Position numbers and translations under genes: made by a program
Notes under the pieces: model-generated
Databases searched by the model: none
Told to the model about the DNA's origin: nothing
The model's input: only the letters and a program-made list of their open reading frames with translations
Shown: in pieces, positions 31,841-41,337 of the stretch
How positions within the stretch are numbered: the first letter of the stretch is position 1
Layout: each line of letters opens with the position of its first letter
DNA from: Candidatus Poseidoniaceae archaeon
GTDB taxonomy: Archaea > Thermoplasmatota > Poseidoniia > Poseidoniales > Poseidoniaceae
Reading direction: 5' to 3'
Length of the DNA stretch: 64,000 nucleotides
Assembly (NCBI GenBank): GCA_030747695.1
Contig: JASLKG010000005.1
Coordinates: 212,599-276,598, forward strand

Positions 31841-34800
31841 TTAATTTGGAGGAGGCATACGCCCAAATCTGTTGGCTGGATCGAAGTTAAATCTATCATT
31901 CCGAATTTGATTAATCGCCATTTCCCGGTTCTGTTTACGTTTTAATGAGGCCTTTCTACTACTAATAATTAAAGAAATTAGTAAAAATATCGCAACAGCA
32001 CACGCAATAATTTCTTGCAAGTGAGGAATAGATAAGATACTGTCTTCAATGTCTTGTAACGTCCCTGTTTCATTCGAGTTAATTGCGTGAACGGGTATGC
32101 TGGTAATTGACATCGATGAAGCAGCACCTGGTTCACTAGCTTCAATTACAATTGTATGCTCACCAGTGTTTACTACATTACCTGCAAAGGGGACCATCTT
32201 ATTTTCTGAACCATCAAGATTGATAACATGTGTTCTGGCACCTACATCGATTGAATTAATTGTTTTCCATTCTACTCTAACTGTTAGTGGATAAAGAATT
32301 TCATTCTGCACGCTACAAGTGAATGCAATACTGTTATCTGTAGCAATATCAATTTCAAAATTGGTTTCTGAGCATGTAAGAATTACTTCAGCAACATTTC
32401 TTCCTGGATCTTCAGGCCAGTGATCAGCAAGTTCTGACCCTGGAGCATTATTGTCACCAAAACCATCGCCATCAGTATCATTCCATTGGCTATCGTGATC
32501 AGGGAATAGGTCTCCGCTATCAGACCACCCATCTTCATCACCATCAAGACAACCATTTTGGTCTATTGTCGAAGTTCCAAACGTCTGTGGGCAATCATCC
32601 CCATTGGTACCATCTGTATTGTCACCAAAACCATCTCCATCAACATCACTCCATTGGCTTGGATCGTTTGGCATTATGTCATGGTCATCGGACCATCCAT
32701 CGCCATCAGTATCAGAGCATCCAATTGATCCATTTGTTGAGTTTCCAGACTGTGACGGACAAGCATCTTGATTGTTACCGAATCCATCTCCATCAGTATC
32801 GTTCCATTCTGAGTTGTCAGATGGGAATAAATCTCCAGAATCAGACCAACCATCCCCATCAGCATCTATGCATCCAAACCTGTCTTCGGTTGAGGTTCCT
32901 GCAAGTGTAGGACATGAATCACTTTCAAACCCGGGATTATTGTCTCCATATCCATCTCCATCAGTATCATTCCATTGCGAATTTTCGAGAGGAAAAGAAT
33001 CATTTGAATCAGCCCACGAATCTTGATCTGCATCAAAACATCCTAGTGAACCATTTGTTGAAGTTCCAGATTGGTTTACACAATCATCTTCCAGGTCATC
33101 ATATCCATCTCCATCAGAGTCTATCCAGCGTGTAGGATCGGAAGGGAAATCATCATTCAAATCGGAATACCCGTCTCCATCGCTATCTAAACACCCATAG
33201 CGGTCAATTGTTGAATTACCATATGAATTTGTGCATGCATCAGGTTGGTTTCCAGCAGAGTTATCTCCATAGCCATCACCATCTGAATCTAACCATTGTG
33301 TAGGGTCATTTGGTAGTGCGTCGATTAAATCCGCCCATCCATCTCCATCAGTATCAGGACATCCTAGCGCCCCTCCTTCAGTTGAATTGCCTGCAACTTC
33401 TGGACATGCATCGGGATTAGTACCTCCACTATTATCTCCATACCCGTCACCATCAATATCATGCCATTGAGTAATGTCATCAGCATAAGAGTCTTCAGAA
33501 TCAGCCCATCCGTCACCATCAGTATCAGGACACCCTAGAGTCCCATTTTGCCACGAATCTCCTGCAGTGTTGGGGCAATCATCTGCTAATGTCCCACTTG
33601 GATTATCTCCATATCCGTCACCATCAGTATCATTCCATTGAGTTCCATCACTTGGAAAAGCATCGTATTCAACCGTCCGACCGTCTCCATCAGCATCAGG
33701 GCAACCAATCAATATCCAAGTGGAATTCCCAGCATCGAAGGGGCAATCATCTCCACTATCAGCAATCCCATCTCCATCAGTATCTGTTGATTTAGTTGGA
33801 TCATTGGGCCACCCATCATCTGAATCAGCTACACCATCTCCATCAGTATCTAAACATCCTTGCACAGGGCTGGTTGAATTACCCCAAGTTGTGGGGCAGT
33901 CATCCCAATTAGTAGCAGGGTTAGCATTGTCAAAGTATCCATCACTGTCAGTATCTAACCATTGACTAGAATCATTTTCAAGGACGTCGTTGATGTTTGA
34001 TTGCCCGTCACCATCATTATCCAAACATCCATTTCTATCTAAAGTTGAATTACCCCAAACAGAATCGCATGCGTCAGCTCCATCAATTTCGGTCCAACTT
34101 CCATCGGGATCTGACCATGAATCTGAATCTGAATCTGGGCATCCATATCGGTCATTGCTAGAAGTTCCAATTACAGAGGTACACGAGTCAGGATTTATCC
34201 CACCTGGATTGTCACCAAATCCATCACCATCACTATCTGACCATTGTGTTACTTCATTGGGGAAATCATCTCCAACATTGGACCATCCATCTCCATCGCC
34301 ATCAGGGCAACCAGTTTGATCTTGGGTTGAAGTTCCGGCCGTAGTTGGACAATCATCTAAAGTATCAATGAAACCATCTCCATCGGCATCAGCAGACATA
34401 TTGGTCATCGAATAAGGAGAATCTAATATCATAGCAAACTTCTGTGGACCTGTTGGAATATTTGTTCCATTAACATGAACTTCCCAAACCCCCGCCATAG
34501 GGGCTGAAATTGTAGTTCCAATTAGATTGTCAAGATTGTTTCCATATTCAGCCCAGTTGCCATTAGGATCTTTTACTGCAAAATCAATGTCATTGACGAG
34601 ATTAGTTGCTGCAGAAGGGGTACTCGGTGCATCAGTCCAAGAAACCATTATTTTTAGATCAGGGGCACTAGAGGGCACTGTAAACTTCCAACTCCTCGAA
34701 TCCCCAGTATTGACAGATTCATCATCGACCCATGATGTGTTTAATGCTTGACTTAAATCTAATAGCCCCCAGCCTTCATGATTGTTTGGTGCAGTTTCAC

Positions 34801-36532
34801 CTGCACCATTTGTTGAAGAACCGTATTGGCCATTCATATCACGCGCACTAGAGGTTAGGATCCCTTTGACCAAAGCACTAGAGGGGTCGGAGTACCCAAG
34901 ATTGTCTATTAGGTGCTGATAAATTAGAGCTGAAGCACCTGCAGTAATAGGAGTAGACATACTTGTTCCTCCCATGTAAACATAATCGGAATTAGAATAT
35001 GACCCCCATCCCTGTGAAGTTGTAGAACGACTTTTCGTTGAAAGAATAAATGTTCCAGGTGCTGAAAGATCCGGTTTAAGTCGCCCATCATCAGTTGGCC
35101 CTCTACTAGAAAATGCGGCTAAACCTTCAGAATTGTTAGCCATTGGGTCAGAGTTGATTGGATTTGAAGGGAAGCTAACTGGCCACCATCCACCCCATGC
35201 TGAAGAAATACTGGGCCGGTTATTTTCTGAAGCGCCAACAGTAAGTACATTCTTTGAAGTAGCAGGTGCACCAATACTATCCCAATTTATTTCACCATCA
35301 TTATCTGAATCAACCCCTGAATTTCCAGCAGAGAATAGTATTAACATCCCGCTGTGGTTTCTTGCTGAATAATCAGTTTGCATAGAGTTTGTAGTGTATT
35401 GACCTGCAGCAGGTGCTCCCCATGAATTAGTGTGAATATGCGAACCATTTGCAGCAGCAGCATCAAACATATATGATAAATCATCAGGAATTCCCATTAG
35501 GGTATAATCATCAATGTATCCAAATGTATTTTCAACACTTGTAGTCCAATCAGTATACACCTGAGTTGCCTGCATGTATAATCGAGCTTCAGGCGCCATC
35601 CCCATTATTTGTCCAGAAGATTGAGTCCCATCTCCCAATACTGATCCAGCAACATGTGTACCATGCCCACTATCTAAATCGGAGGCTCCGTCATTATATG
35701 GTGCATTTGCCCAACTTTGCGAGCTTGGAGGAATTCCAAATGAGTGAATATCAACAATATGATCACGTATGTCAGGGTGCATATTGGAATCATTGACACC
35801 ATTGTCTAAACCTGTATCTGATACAGCGACAATTATACCGGTTCCATCTAAAGCATTCCAAGCCGGATTTATCCCCGCGACTTGCGTAGCATTTCTCAAA
35901 ACAGTTGCATCCACTATGTCGTCAGCCACATCGTTTAGTATGACTTTTTCATAAAGTGGTTCGATCCATTCTACTTCTGATTGTTGTATCAACCATTCAA
36001 CGCCACTAATTCGTACTTCTACAGTTGCCCAACGCCAATTATGCGAAAAAATACTAACATCGTTTCTTTCTTCAATGCCTTCTGGCAAATTATCTCCAGA
36101 AAGTACTAACTTTACAAACCCGTAGTCTTTGGTGATAAACCAAGAATCCATTTCTCCTTTCAGAGACGGAATCAAGTCGGGATGTAATTTTGATTCTGGC
36201 GGCATTTGTATCATGCTACTTACATCTAAATCTTCCAATTGCAGAGTATTCTGTCCGGTTAATTCACAATGAAATGCTGCCGGAGGAAGGAATGACCAAC
36301 AATTAATTCCAGACGATTCTAGTTCATGCAGCCATTCGCTTGGGACAGGGTAATCATGTGTTAGAATGAAATAACCTTCATGTGTCATCATTGGAATATT
36401 TTCAATAGCATCTGCAACAACATTGCCATTACTTAGATTGATTACATCACCTTCAGGACTTGATTCACCCCAACTTAATGCAGGACTGGCAGCAGAAGAA
36501 ATCATCAGCAAGGCGAGTAATATCGAACGCAT
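31841..36532 (-). CDS. Secreted subtilisin-like protease with TSP3-like calcium repeats
   Basis: A 1,563-residue extracellular S8 protease. It has a signal peptide (MRSILLALLMISSAASPALS) and a propeptide-like region to about residue 215. The catalytic triad is Asp239 in VAVSDTGLD, His290 in GHGTHVAG and Ser524 in GGTSMSTP, and a P-domain-like beta sandwich follows at about 590-710. About twelve repeats then carry DxDGDGxxD calcium loops, each with the pattern GC-D-DGDGWSD-FP-QW-D-DGDGYGDN. After a final beta domain there is a transmembrane helix near 1505-1525 (IIACAVAIFLLISLII) and a basic cytoplasmic end. The repeats would form a calcium-stabilised stalk holding the protease off the membrane. 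Divergent from the ABC exporter gene. Confidence 0.93.
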   Translation of the reverse strand: MRSILLALLMISSAASPALSWGESSPEGDVINLSNGNVVADAIENIPMMTHEGYFILTHDYPVPSEWLHELESSGINCWSFLPPAAFHCELTGQNTLQLEDLDVSSMIQMPPESKLHPDLIPSLKGEMDSWFITKDYGFVKLVLSGDNLPEGIEERNDVSIFSHNWRWATVEVRISGVEWLIQQSEVEWIEPLYEKVILNDVADDIVDATVLRNATQVAGINPAWNALDGTGIIVAVSDTGLDNGVNDSNMHPDIRDHIVDIHSFGIPPSSQSWANAPYNDGASDLDSGHGTHVAGSVLGDGTQSSGQIMGMAPEARLYMQATQVYTDWTTSVENTFGYIDDYTLMGIPDDLSYMFDAAAANGSHIHTNSWGAPAAGQYTTNSMQTDYSARNHSGMLILFSAGNSGVDSDNDGEINWDSIGAPATSKNVLTVGASENNRPSISSAWGGWWPVSFPSNPINSDPMANNSEGLAAFSSRGPTDDGRLKPDLSAPGTFILSTKSRSTTSQGWGSYSNSDYVYMGGTSMSTPITAGASALIYQHLIDNLGYSDPSSALVKGILTSSARDMNGQYGSSTNGAGETAPNNHEGWGLLDLSQALNTSWVDDESVNTGDSRSWKFTVPSSAPDLKIMVSWTDAPSTPSAATNLVNDIDFAVKDPNGNWAEYGNNLDNLIGTTISAPMAGVWEVHVNGTNIPTGPQKFAMILDSPYSMTNMSADADGDGFIDTLDDCPTTAGTSTQDQTGCPDGDGDGWSNVGDDFPNEVTQWSDSDGDGFGDNPGGINPDSCTSVIGTSSNDRYGCPDSDSDSWSDPDGSWTEIDGADACDSVWGNSTLDRNGCLDNDGDGQSNINDVLENDSSQWLDTDSDGYFDNANPATNWDDCPTTWGNSTSPVQGCLDTDGDGVADSDDGWPNDPTKSTDTDGDGIADSGDDCPFDAGNSTWILIGCPDADGDGRTVEYDAFPSDGTQWNDTDGDGYGDNPSGTLADDCPNTAGDSWQNGTLGCPDTDGDGWADSEDSYADDITQWHDIDGDGYGDNSGGTNPDACPEVAGNSTEGGALGCPDTDGDGWADLIDALPNDPTQWLDSDGDGYGDNSAGNQPDACTNSYGNSTIDRYGCLDSDGDGYSDLNDDFPSDPTRWIDSDGDGYDDLEDDCVNQSGTSTNGSLGCFDADQDSWADSNDSFPLENSQWNDTDGDGYGDNNPGFESDSCPTLAGTSTEDRFGCIDADGDGWSDSGDLFPSDNSEWNDTDGDGFGNNQDACPSQSGNSTNGSIGCSDTDGDGWSDDHDIMPNDPSQWSDVDGDGFGDNTDGTNGDDCPQTFGTSTIDQNGCLDGDEDGWSDSGDLFPDHDSQWNDTDGDGFGDNNAPGSELADHWPEDPGRNVAEVILTCSETNFEIDIATDNSIAFTCSVQNEILYPLTVRVEWKTINSIDVGARTHVINLDGSENKMVPFAGNVVNTGEHTIVIEASEPGAASSMSITSIPVHAINSNETGTLQDIEDSILSIPHLQEIIACAVAIFLLISLIISSRKASLKRKQNREMAINQIRNDRFNFDPANRFGRMPPPN
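32445..34396 (-). repeat. Degenerate tandem repeats encoding TSP3-like calcium-binding units
   Basis: About twelve imperfect units of 45-60 residues, seen as recurring plus-strand CCATCTCCATCAG-type blocks. The repeat is conserved at Asp, Gly, Trp and Cys positions and varies between them, so it is an ancient protein repeat rather than a recent DNA expansion. Confidence 0.85.
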
Positions 36533-36611
36533 GATTTACTGTAATACCGGGTAGGGGATGAATGTTACTCTATTACGCAGGTTGAATAAATAGAACCATT
36601 GCGCGCATAAT

Positions 36612-38474
36612 ATGGGTGCCGGAAATCCGCGGGCAGCGCAGTACGACCACCTTTCTCCAGAACAACTTAATCGGAAAATTTCCGTTCTGGGTAAACAGAT
36701 TTGGCGAGTAGTCCCATATGCATTACAATATAAATCAAGAGCAATTACTGGTATGATCTCAAATGGCTTGGCTAGGTTTTCTGATTTGTTACCATTTGTG
36801 TTTATCGGGTTTGCAGTTGATTACTATTCAGGCATAGATACAGAGGGACCTTATGGAGTATTCAGAGATTGGTTAGATGGATCTGTGTTTCCACTAATAA
36901 CCGATAATCTTGCTGTAGGATATGGGATTTTGATATTCCTTGGTTTTGCGAGCCTCTCCATTTTTCAAGGGATTAGTGAATATTGTTGGCAAACATTAGG
37001 GTACAAGGTTCAGCATGATTTACGTTTAGATGCAACAAGGTCATTGATTGAGATGGAAGCATCATATTATGATCTTAGGCAAACTGGACAACTAATGTCT
37101 GTCCTGTCTGCTGATGTAAATCAATTAGAAGACGTGATTAGTGATGCATCAACTTCAATAATACGAATAATTGTAACATTTGCAACTGCATTTTTATTGT
37201 TAATCTTGATGAGTTGGAAACTTGCAGCAGTATTATTTGCACCTTTGACTTTAATCGTCCCACTTGTATATTTATTCTCAACGAGAGTGCAAAAGAAGTA
37301 TCGCCAGCAAAGGGAATCTACTGGCGATATTACAGCAGTATTAGAGAACATGATTTCTGGTATTTCAGTAGTACAAGCGTACAATGCTCAAGAATGGGAA
37401 GCGAATCGAGTGACGCAAGAATCCCTTGCGTATCGCGACCAAGCAATTTCAGCTAGCAAAGTAAGAAATAGGTTTTTACCAGGATTATATTGGATTGCAG
37501 GAATTGCTTTTGGTTTATTGGTAACAGTAGGAGGGTATCTTACAAACAGTGGCGAGATTACTACTGGGCAATTGGTTACATTTTTACTGATCTCAACTAG
37601 GATGACAATGCCTATGTTTATTTTCGGAATGTTAGTAAATCAATTACAAAAAGGAGAAGCAAGTGCAAGGAGAGTATTTGCATTAGTAGATTTGGAACCT
37701 AATATCAAAGATTCTGAAGACGCTATCAATTTGAAAGAACCAATTTCTACAATAGAATTTAAGAAAGTAGATTTTACATATCCTGGGACTTCAATCAAAG
37801 TATTAGCTGGTATTTCATTCAAAGTCGATGCTGGTGAATTTGTTGGAATTATGGGCCATACTGGCGCAGGTAAAACAACAATTCTCAAGTTGTTAATGAG
37901 ATATTATGTTCCGGATTCAGGCCAAGTTTTGGTAAATGGTATTGATGTAAACGAATTAACTTTAGATTCAGTAAGGCATCAAATGGGTTTTGTAAGCCAA
38001 GAACCATTTTTGTTTTTTGGAACGTTAAAGGAAAATGTTGCATACAATCGTGAATCTACAGATGAAGAAATAATATCAGCATTAGAAATGGCTGGCGCAG
38101 TCGGATTCTTATCTGAATTAGAAGATGGCTTAGAAACAATGGTAGGCGACAGAGGCACAAAATTATCTGGAGGTCAAAGGGCTAGAGTGTCGTTAGCTCG
38201 TGCGTTGTTGAAGAGTCCAAGTTTATTGGTATTAGATGAAGCCAGTAGTGCTCTAGATGCCGAAACCGAGAAACGGATTCAAGAGAACCTCTTAGCAAGT
38301 GGAGGATCAAGGACAACGATTGCAGTGGCACATAGACTTTCTACAATAAGAAATGCAGAAGAAATAATCTCCATGGTTGATGGGGCAATTGTAGAGAGAG
38401 GTACGCATGAACAATTGATTGAAAGCGATGGAGTTTATGCCAGCCAATGGTTAATACAAACGGGTGAACAATAA
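36612..38474 (+). CDS. ABC exporter, fused permease and ATPase (MsbA/MdlB type)
   Basis: A 620-residue half-transporter that should work as a homodimer or with a partner. The membrane domain has about six helices between residues 35 and 335 and the coupling features of type IV exporters (YDLRQTGQLMSVLSADVNQLEDV). The ATPase domain has Walker A GHTGAGKTT at about 418, the Q-loop FVSQEPFLF, the signature LSGGQRARVSLARALL, Walker B LLVLDEASSALD and switch His in VAHRLS. Such exporters move lipids, peptides or drugs; the cargo is not evident. The ATG lies 79 bases from the divergent protease start, and an AATAAATA stretch near 36585 may be part of a promoter. Confidence 0.92.
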   Translation: MGAGNPRAAQYDHLSPEQLNRKISVLGKQIWRVVPYALQYKSRAITGMISNGLARFSDLLPFVFIGFAVDYYSGIDTEGPYGVFRDWLDGSVFPLITDNLAVGYGILIFLGFASLSIFQGISEYCWQTLGYKVQHDLRLDATRSLIEMEASYYDLRQTGQLMSVLSADVNQLEDVISDASTSIIRIIVTFATAFLLLILMSWKLAAVLFAPLTLIVPLVYLFSTRVQKKYRQQRESTGDITAVLENMISGISVVQAYNAQEWEANRVTQESLAYRDQAISASKVRNRFLPGLYWIAGIAFGLLVTVGGYLTNSGEITTGQLVTFLLISTRMTMPMFIFGMLVNQLQKGEASARRVFALVDLEPNIKDSEDAINLKEPISTIEFKKVDFTYPGTSIKVLAGISFKVDAGEFVGIMGHTGAGKTTILKLLMRYYVPDSGQVLVNGIDVNELTLDSVRHQMGFVSQEPFLFFGTLKENVAYNRESTDEEIISALEMAGAVGFLSELEDGLETMVGDRGTKLSGGQRARVSLARALLKSPSLLVLDEASSALDAETEKRIQENLLASGGSRTTIAVAHRLSTIRNAEEIISMVDGAIVERGTHEQLIESDGVYASQWLIQTGEQ

Positions 38475-38801
38475 TTATTCACGTTTTCTTATTGGCCTTT
38501 TTACAGCCATAGAAGCCATACTTTTCTTTCTCCTCTCTTCAAAATCAGGGGCAAATCGCTTATCCCCCTGAACGATTACCATTGAAATCAAAATGAACAA
38601 GGGAATTCCAATAATCACTGCCCATATGGAAATTGAAAAATTCTTTAGTGTATGTTCTTCAAATAATTCAGCAGTAAATATAGTTAGTACTACAATTGCA
38701 ATTCTAATCAACACTAACCAAGTACGCATCGTTTCCCAGATCTCTCGGTCTTCAGTATTGCCATCCGGCGCTTCCATACGTTCACGTAAGGTAGACGCCA
38801 T
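38475..38801 (-). CDS. Small two-helix membrane protein, unknown function
   Basis: A 108-residue protein with an acidic N terminus, two transmembrane helices at about 28-46 and 58-78 (ISIWAVIIGIPLFILISMVIV), and a strongly basic C terminus (RRKKSMASMAVKRPIRKRE), which would be cytoplasmic. No family is recognised. It abuts the ABC exporter stop tail-to-tail and lies 36 bases downstream of the glycosyltransferase gene on the same strand, so it may be co-expressed with it. Confidence 0.65.
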   Translation of the reverse strand: MASTLRERMEAPDGNTEDREIWETMRTWLVLIRIAIVVLTIFTAELFEEHTLKNFSISIWAVIIGIPLFILISMVIVQGDKRFAPDFEERRKKSMASMAVKRPIRKRE

Positions 38802-38837
38802 ATTCGCATCTCAGGTAGAAGTGTCCTTCATACTTGC

Positions 38838-39977
38838 TCATGCAGTACGTATTCTGTCGTCGATTTGTTCACCTACACCAGCAGAACCACCAGTACGACG
38901 AATCTCTCTCCAAGCTTTGTTAACACCTTGACCATATGCCCAATGTGCAAGGAATACAAATAGCGGTGCAAAGAACACAGTTCCTATATTTCGATGAGGG
39001 CTTGTTCCAATTGCTGCACCTAGCCATGAGATTAGTACGTAAATTAATCCTAGAGTGCCAGGTATGTGAATTAAACAGCGATATAACAAGTCATCAGTCA
39101 TAATGTTAAATCCAGACAGATACAGCCCAGCTCCGGTACTAATTACAGCTGCAATAATTATCCAAGGAAACCAACCGATTGCAGTATGAGACCATTCAGC
39201 AATTTCTGGCCACCGTTTGTTAGCCACCATTCTTGTGTATCCATAGTTTCTCATTTGCTTCATATAGGGCTTGAAAGGACGCCTTCTTCTATGCGGCATT
39301 ACATTTTCAGGGTCAATGAACAATTTGTGACCTGCTCTCTGTATTTTAGCATCTAATACCACATCTTCAGCACCAATACATCCCGGTTCAAAGAAATTAA
39401 CTTCTCTCAAATTAGCCATTCTGTGCGCACAATTAACTCCAGGGTTATGAGTTATAGGTACTAATTTCCCCTTAGGTTGGGCACCGTATCTTGTTCCAGC
39501 AGTCATAAATTTTGTACAAAAAGCAACATCTGCACATTTTGCTCCAAAAGGGTCATCATCTGGTGCAAAATTAGGTCCGCCAACAGCTCCAACCTTTGGA
39601 TCATCAAACCAGCGAACCAATTTTTCTACCCAGTCCAATGGGGGAACAGTATCATCATCAGTAAACAAAACTAAATCATGGTCCATTTGTTTAAGAGCGT
39701 AATTACAAGCATCAGCTCTATTTCGTGAGGGGTCATCAATCCATGTCACCCCATACTTGTCGCATACCGATTTAGTATGATCTTTAGATTTGGAATCAGA
39801 AATTACGATTTCAAACTCATTGTATGTTTGTTTCGATAATCTCTCTAGAACAATATCTAACTCATCTGCATTGTTGATAGTTGGAATTAATACAGCAACC
39901 TTGTATGGTTCTCCATCCTCTTTGAGAAGAGGTGAAACCTCGCTCATGTTGCGGGCCAGCCAGCCCCACTTCATCAA
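38838..39977 (-). CDS. Membrane-anchored family 2 glycosyltransferase
   Basis: A GT-A fold enzyme of up to 379 residues. The N-terminal catalytic domain has VAVLIPTINNADELDIVL, the nucleotide-binding ISDSKSKDHT segment, the metal-binding motif LFTDDDTVPP and a later GAEDVVLDAKIQRAG, equivalent to the catalytic ED motif. Three hydrophobic helices near the C terminus (about 272-295, 310-335 and 338-358) anchor it in the membrane. It probably transfers sugar to a lipid carrier, polysaccharide or surface glycan, consistent with the many glycosylatable surface proteins in this window. An internal ATG ten residues in is an alternative start. Confidence 0.88.
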   Translation of the reverse strand: MMKWGWLARNMSEVSPLLKEDGEPYKVAVLIPTINNADELDIVLERLSKQTYNEFEIVISDSKSKDHTKSVCDKYGVTWIDDPSRNRADACNYALKQMDHDLVLFTDDDTVPPLDWVEKLVRWFDDPKVGAVGGPNFAPDDDPFGAKCADVAFCTKFMTAGTRYGAQPKGKLVPITHNPGVNCAHRMANLREVNFFEPGCIGAEDVVLDAKIQRAGHKLFIDPENVMPHRRRRPFKPYMKQMRNYGYTRMVANKRWPEIAEWSHTAIGWFPWIIIAAVISTGAGLYLSGFNIMTDDLLYRCLIHIPGTLGLIYVLISWLGAAIGTSPHRNIGTVFFAPLFVFLAHWAYGQGVNKAWREIRRTGGSAGVGEQIDDRIRTA

Positions 39978-40093
39978 ACCACCTCTTTACAATGCGCGGA
40001 AAACAATGACTCTAGACTACACCGCGTACAGGCATCATCTTCTGCAAGGTTGATAAGCCTCCGAAGTAGCAAACGATTCCTAGGGGTGCTCTC

Positions 40094-40834
40094 ATGTTGA
40101 ACGTCACAGCCCGTCAAGATCTCATAAGACCCATTGTTGAGACTCTTGCTGTTGTAGTAGAAGAAGCAAGACTTGACTTCTCAGAAGAGGGATTAAGCGT
40201 ACGAGTTGTTGACCCTTCACATGTTGCCATGATTAAAATGGATGTTGATAGTGCTGCATTCGATACTTGGGAAGTAGATGAGACTAAACTAGGCCTTGAA
40301 ATGCGCAAACTCAAGGAGATGGTTGCACTTGCTAGTGCAGGCGATGTTGTGAACTTGACATTTGATGATGTAAGCGGTCAAGCAACAGTGAATATCGGTA
40401 GAATAGATTTGAATATACGTCCACTAGATAATACTACACTTAATCCTCCGAACGTGCCTTCACTGGAATTACCATGTGGAGTAACCATTGCAGGTAGCGA
40501 ATTAGGACAGGCACTTAGAGCAGCAAGACAAGTTGGCGATTTGGTAAATATATCACTTACAGAATCCTCCTTTGCAGTTAATGTACAAGGCTCTACAGAT
40601 TCCGTCAATGTTGAATTTTCAAAAGATGAGTTAGTAAGCATAGATTGCAAGGAAGCTGCAAGGTCACAATATTCACTCACTTACTTGATTCCTATGGCAA
40701 AGGTGTTTGGAGCAGTGGAAAATGTCAATTTAAGATTTGGCGAAAATTATCCTCTCAAACTTACCTTTGATTTCGCTGAAGGCGCAGGCCATGTAGAGTA
40801 TTTCTTGGCACCACGCGTCGAAGGCGACTTGTGA
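40094..40834 (+). CDS. pcn: DNA polymerase sliding clamp (PCNA)
   Basis: At 246 residues this is a typical archaeal PCNA, a ring trimer that tethers polymerase, ligase and FEN1 to DNA. It has the two-domain clamp architecture: ARLDFSEEGLSVRVVDPSHVAMIKMDV in domain 1, the interdomain connector around LNPPNVPSLELPCG, and the C-terminal LTFDFAEGAGHVEYFLAPR that forms part of the PIP-box pocket. An AGGGGTG Shine-Dalgarno-like sequence precedes the ATG by five bases. It is divergent from the glycosyltransferase gene and convergent with the ferritin-like gene. It is a firm archaeal marker for the window. Confidence 0.96.
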   Translation: MLNVTARQDLIRPIVETLAVVVEEARLDFSEEGLSVRVVDPSHVAMIKMDVDSAAFDTWEVDETKLGLEMRKLKEMVALASAGDVVNLTFDDVSGQATVNIGRIDLNIRPLDNTTLNPPNVPSLELPCGVTIAGSELGQALRAARQVGDLVNISLTESSFAVNVQGSTDSVNVEFSKDELVSIDCKEAARSQYSLTYLIPMAKVFGAVENVNLRFGENYPLKLTFDFAEGAGHVEYFLAPRVEGDL

Positions 40835-41248
40835 TTATCCTAGCAATAGTCGTATTTCTTCGACAGATCTCAACTCAACCAAGTGTATTTGTTCAACACT
40901 ATCGTAAAGCTCAGTATCGCCAATTTCTTCTAGCAATATCATGAGTTCACTATACACTTTAGCAGCATGTATCTCAGTATCTAGGGCATATTCTAGCATT
41001 TCACGATAATTTTCAGTGTGGATTATTTCTTGCTCATTTCGCTCAGTAACACAGATTCCACCATGCTTTACTATTGAATTTCTAACACTTCCAGCATGAG
41101 CCATGGATTCAGTTGCTTCTTTTTGGAATAAGGGCTCTAATTGTAGCCTGTACATACCTTTGACATTTGCAGCGTAATGCGCATACATGTTTATGGCGCG
41201 TAATTCCCATCCAAGGGCTTCATTCATTTTGTCAATTAATTTGGACAT
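40835..41248 (-). CDS. Ferritin-like/bacterioferritin-type diiron protein
   Basis: A 137-residue four-helix-bundle protein. The metal-binding positions of the family are visible as Glu in ALGWELRAINMYAHY, ExxH-like EATESMAHAG, Glu in YALDTEIHAAKVYSELM and ExxxxVEQIHLVEL in the last helix, compatible with a diiron site. It is shorter than classical ferritin or bacterioferritin (about 155-170 residues) and lacks an obvious haem-ligand Met, so it could be a Dps-like or rubrerythrin-like protein without rubredoxin. Iron storage or peroxide detoxification is the likely role. It is convergent with the PCNA gene with no gap. Confidence 0.78.
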   Translation of the reverse strand: MSKLIDKMNEALGWELRAINMYAHYAANVKGMYRLQLEPLFQKEATESMAHAGSVRNSIVKHGGICVTERNEQEIIHTENYREMLEYALDTEIHAAKVYSELMILLEEIGDTELYDSVEQIHLVELRSVEEIRLLLG

Positions 41249-41337
41249 ATTATCACTTATTTAGGTGTAACGAAAGTTTTAGGTCTTCCCTTCTCACTAA
41301 AACAAGAGTACCGATATTAATACAAAAAGGCTTGTAT

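Noticed and set aside
32566-34319. Several plus-strand open frames in the repeat region (His/Pro/Ser-rich)
   Set aside because: They are antisense shadows of the Asp/Gly-rich repeats of the subtilase; composition is a by-product of the repeated codons.
32445-34396. Regular short repeats resembling a CRISPR array or minisatellite
   Set aside because: They lie inside one open frame on the minus strand and encode DxDGDGxxD calcium loops with Trp and Cys positions conserved; there are no equal-length spacers and no cas genes.
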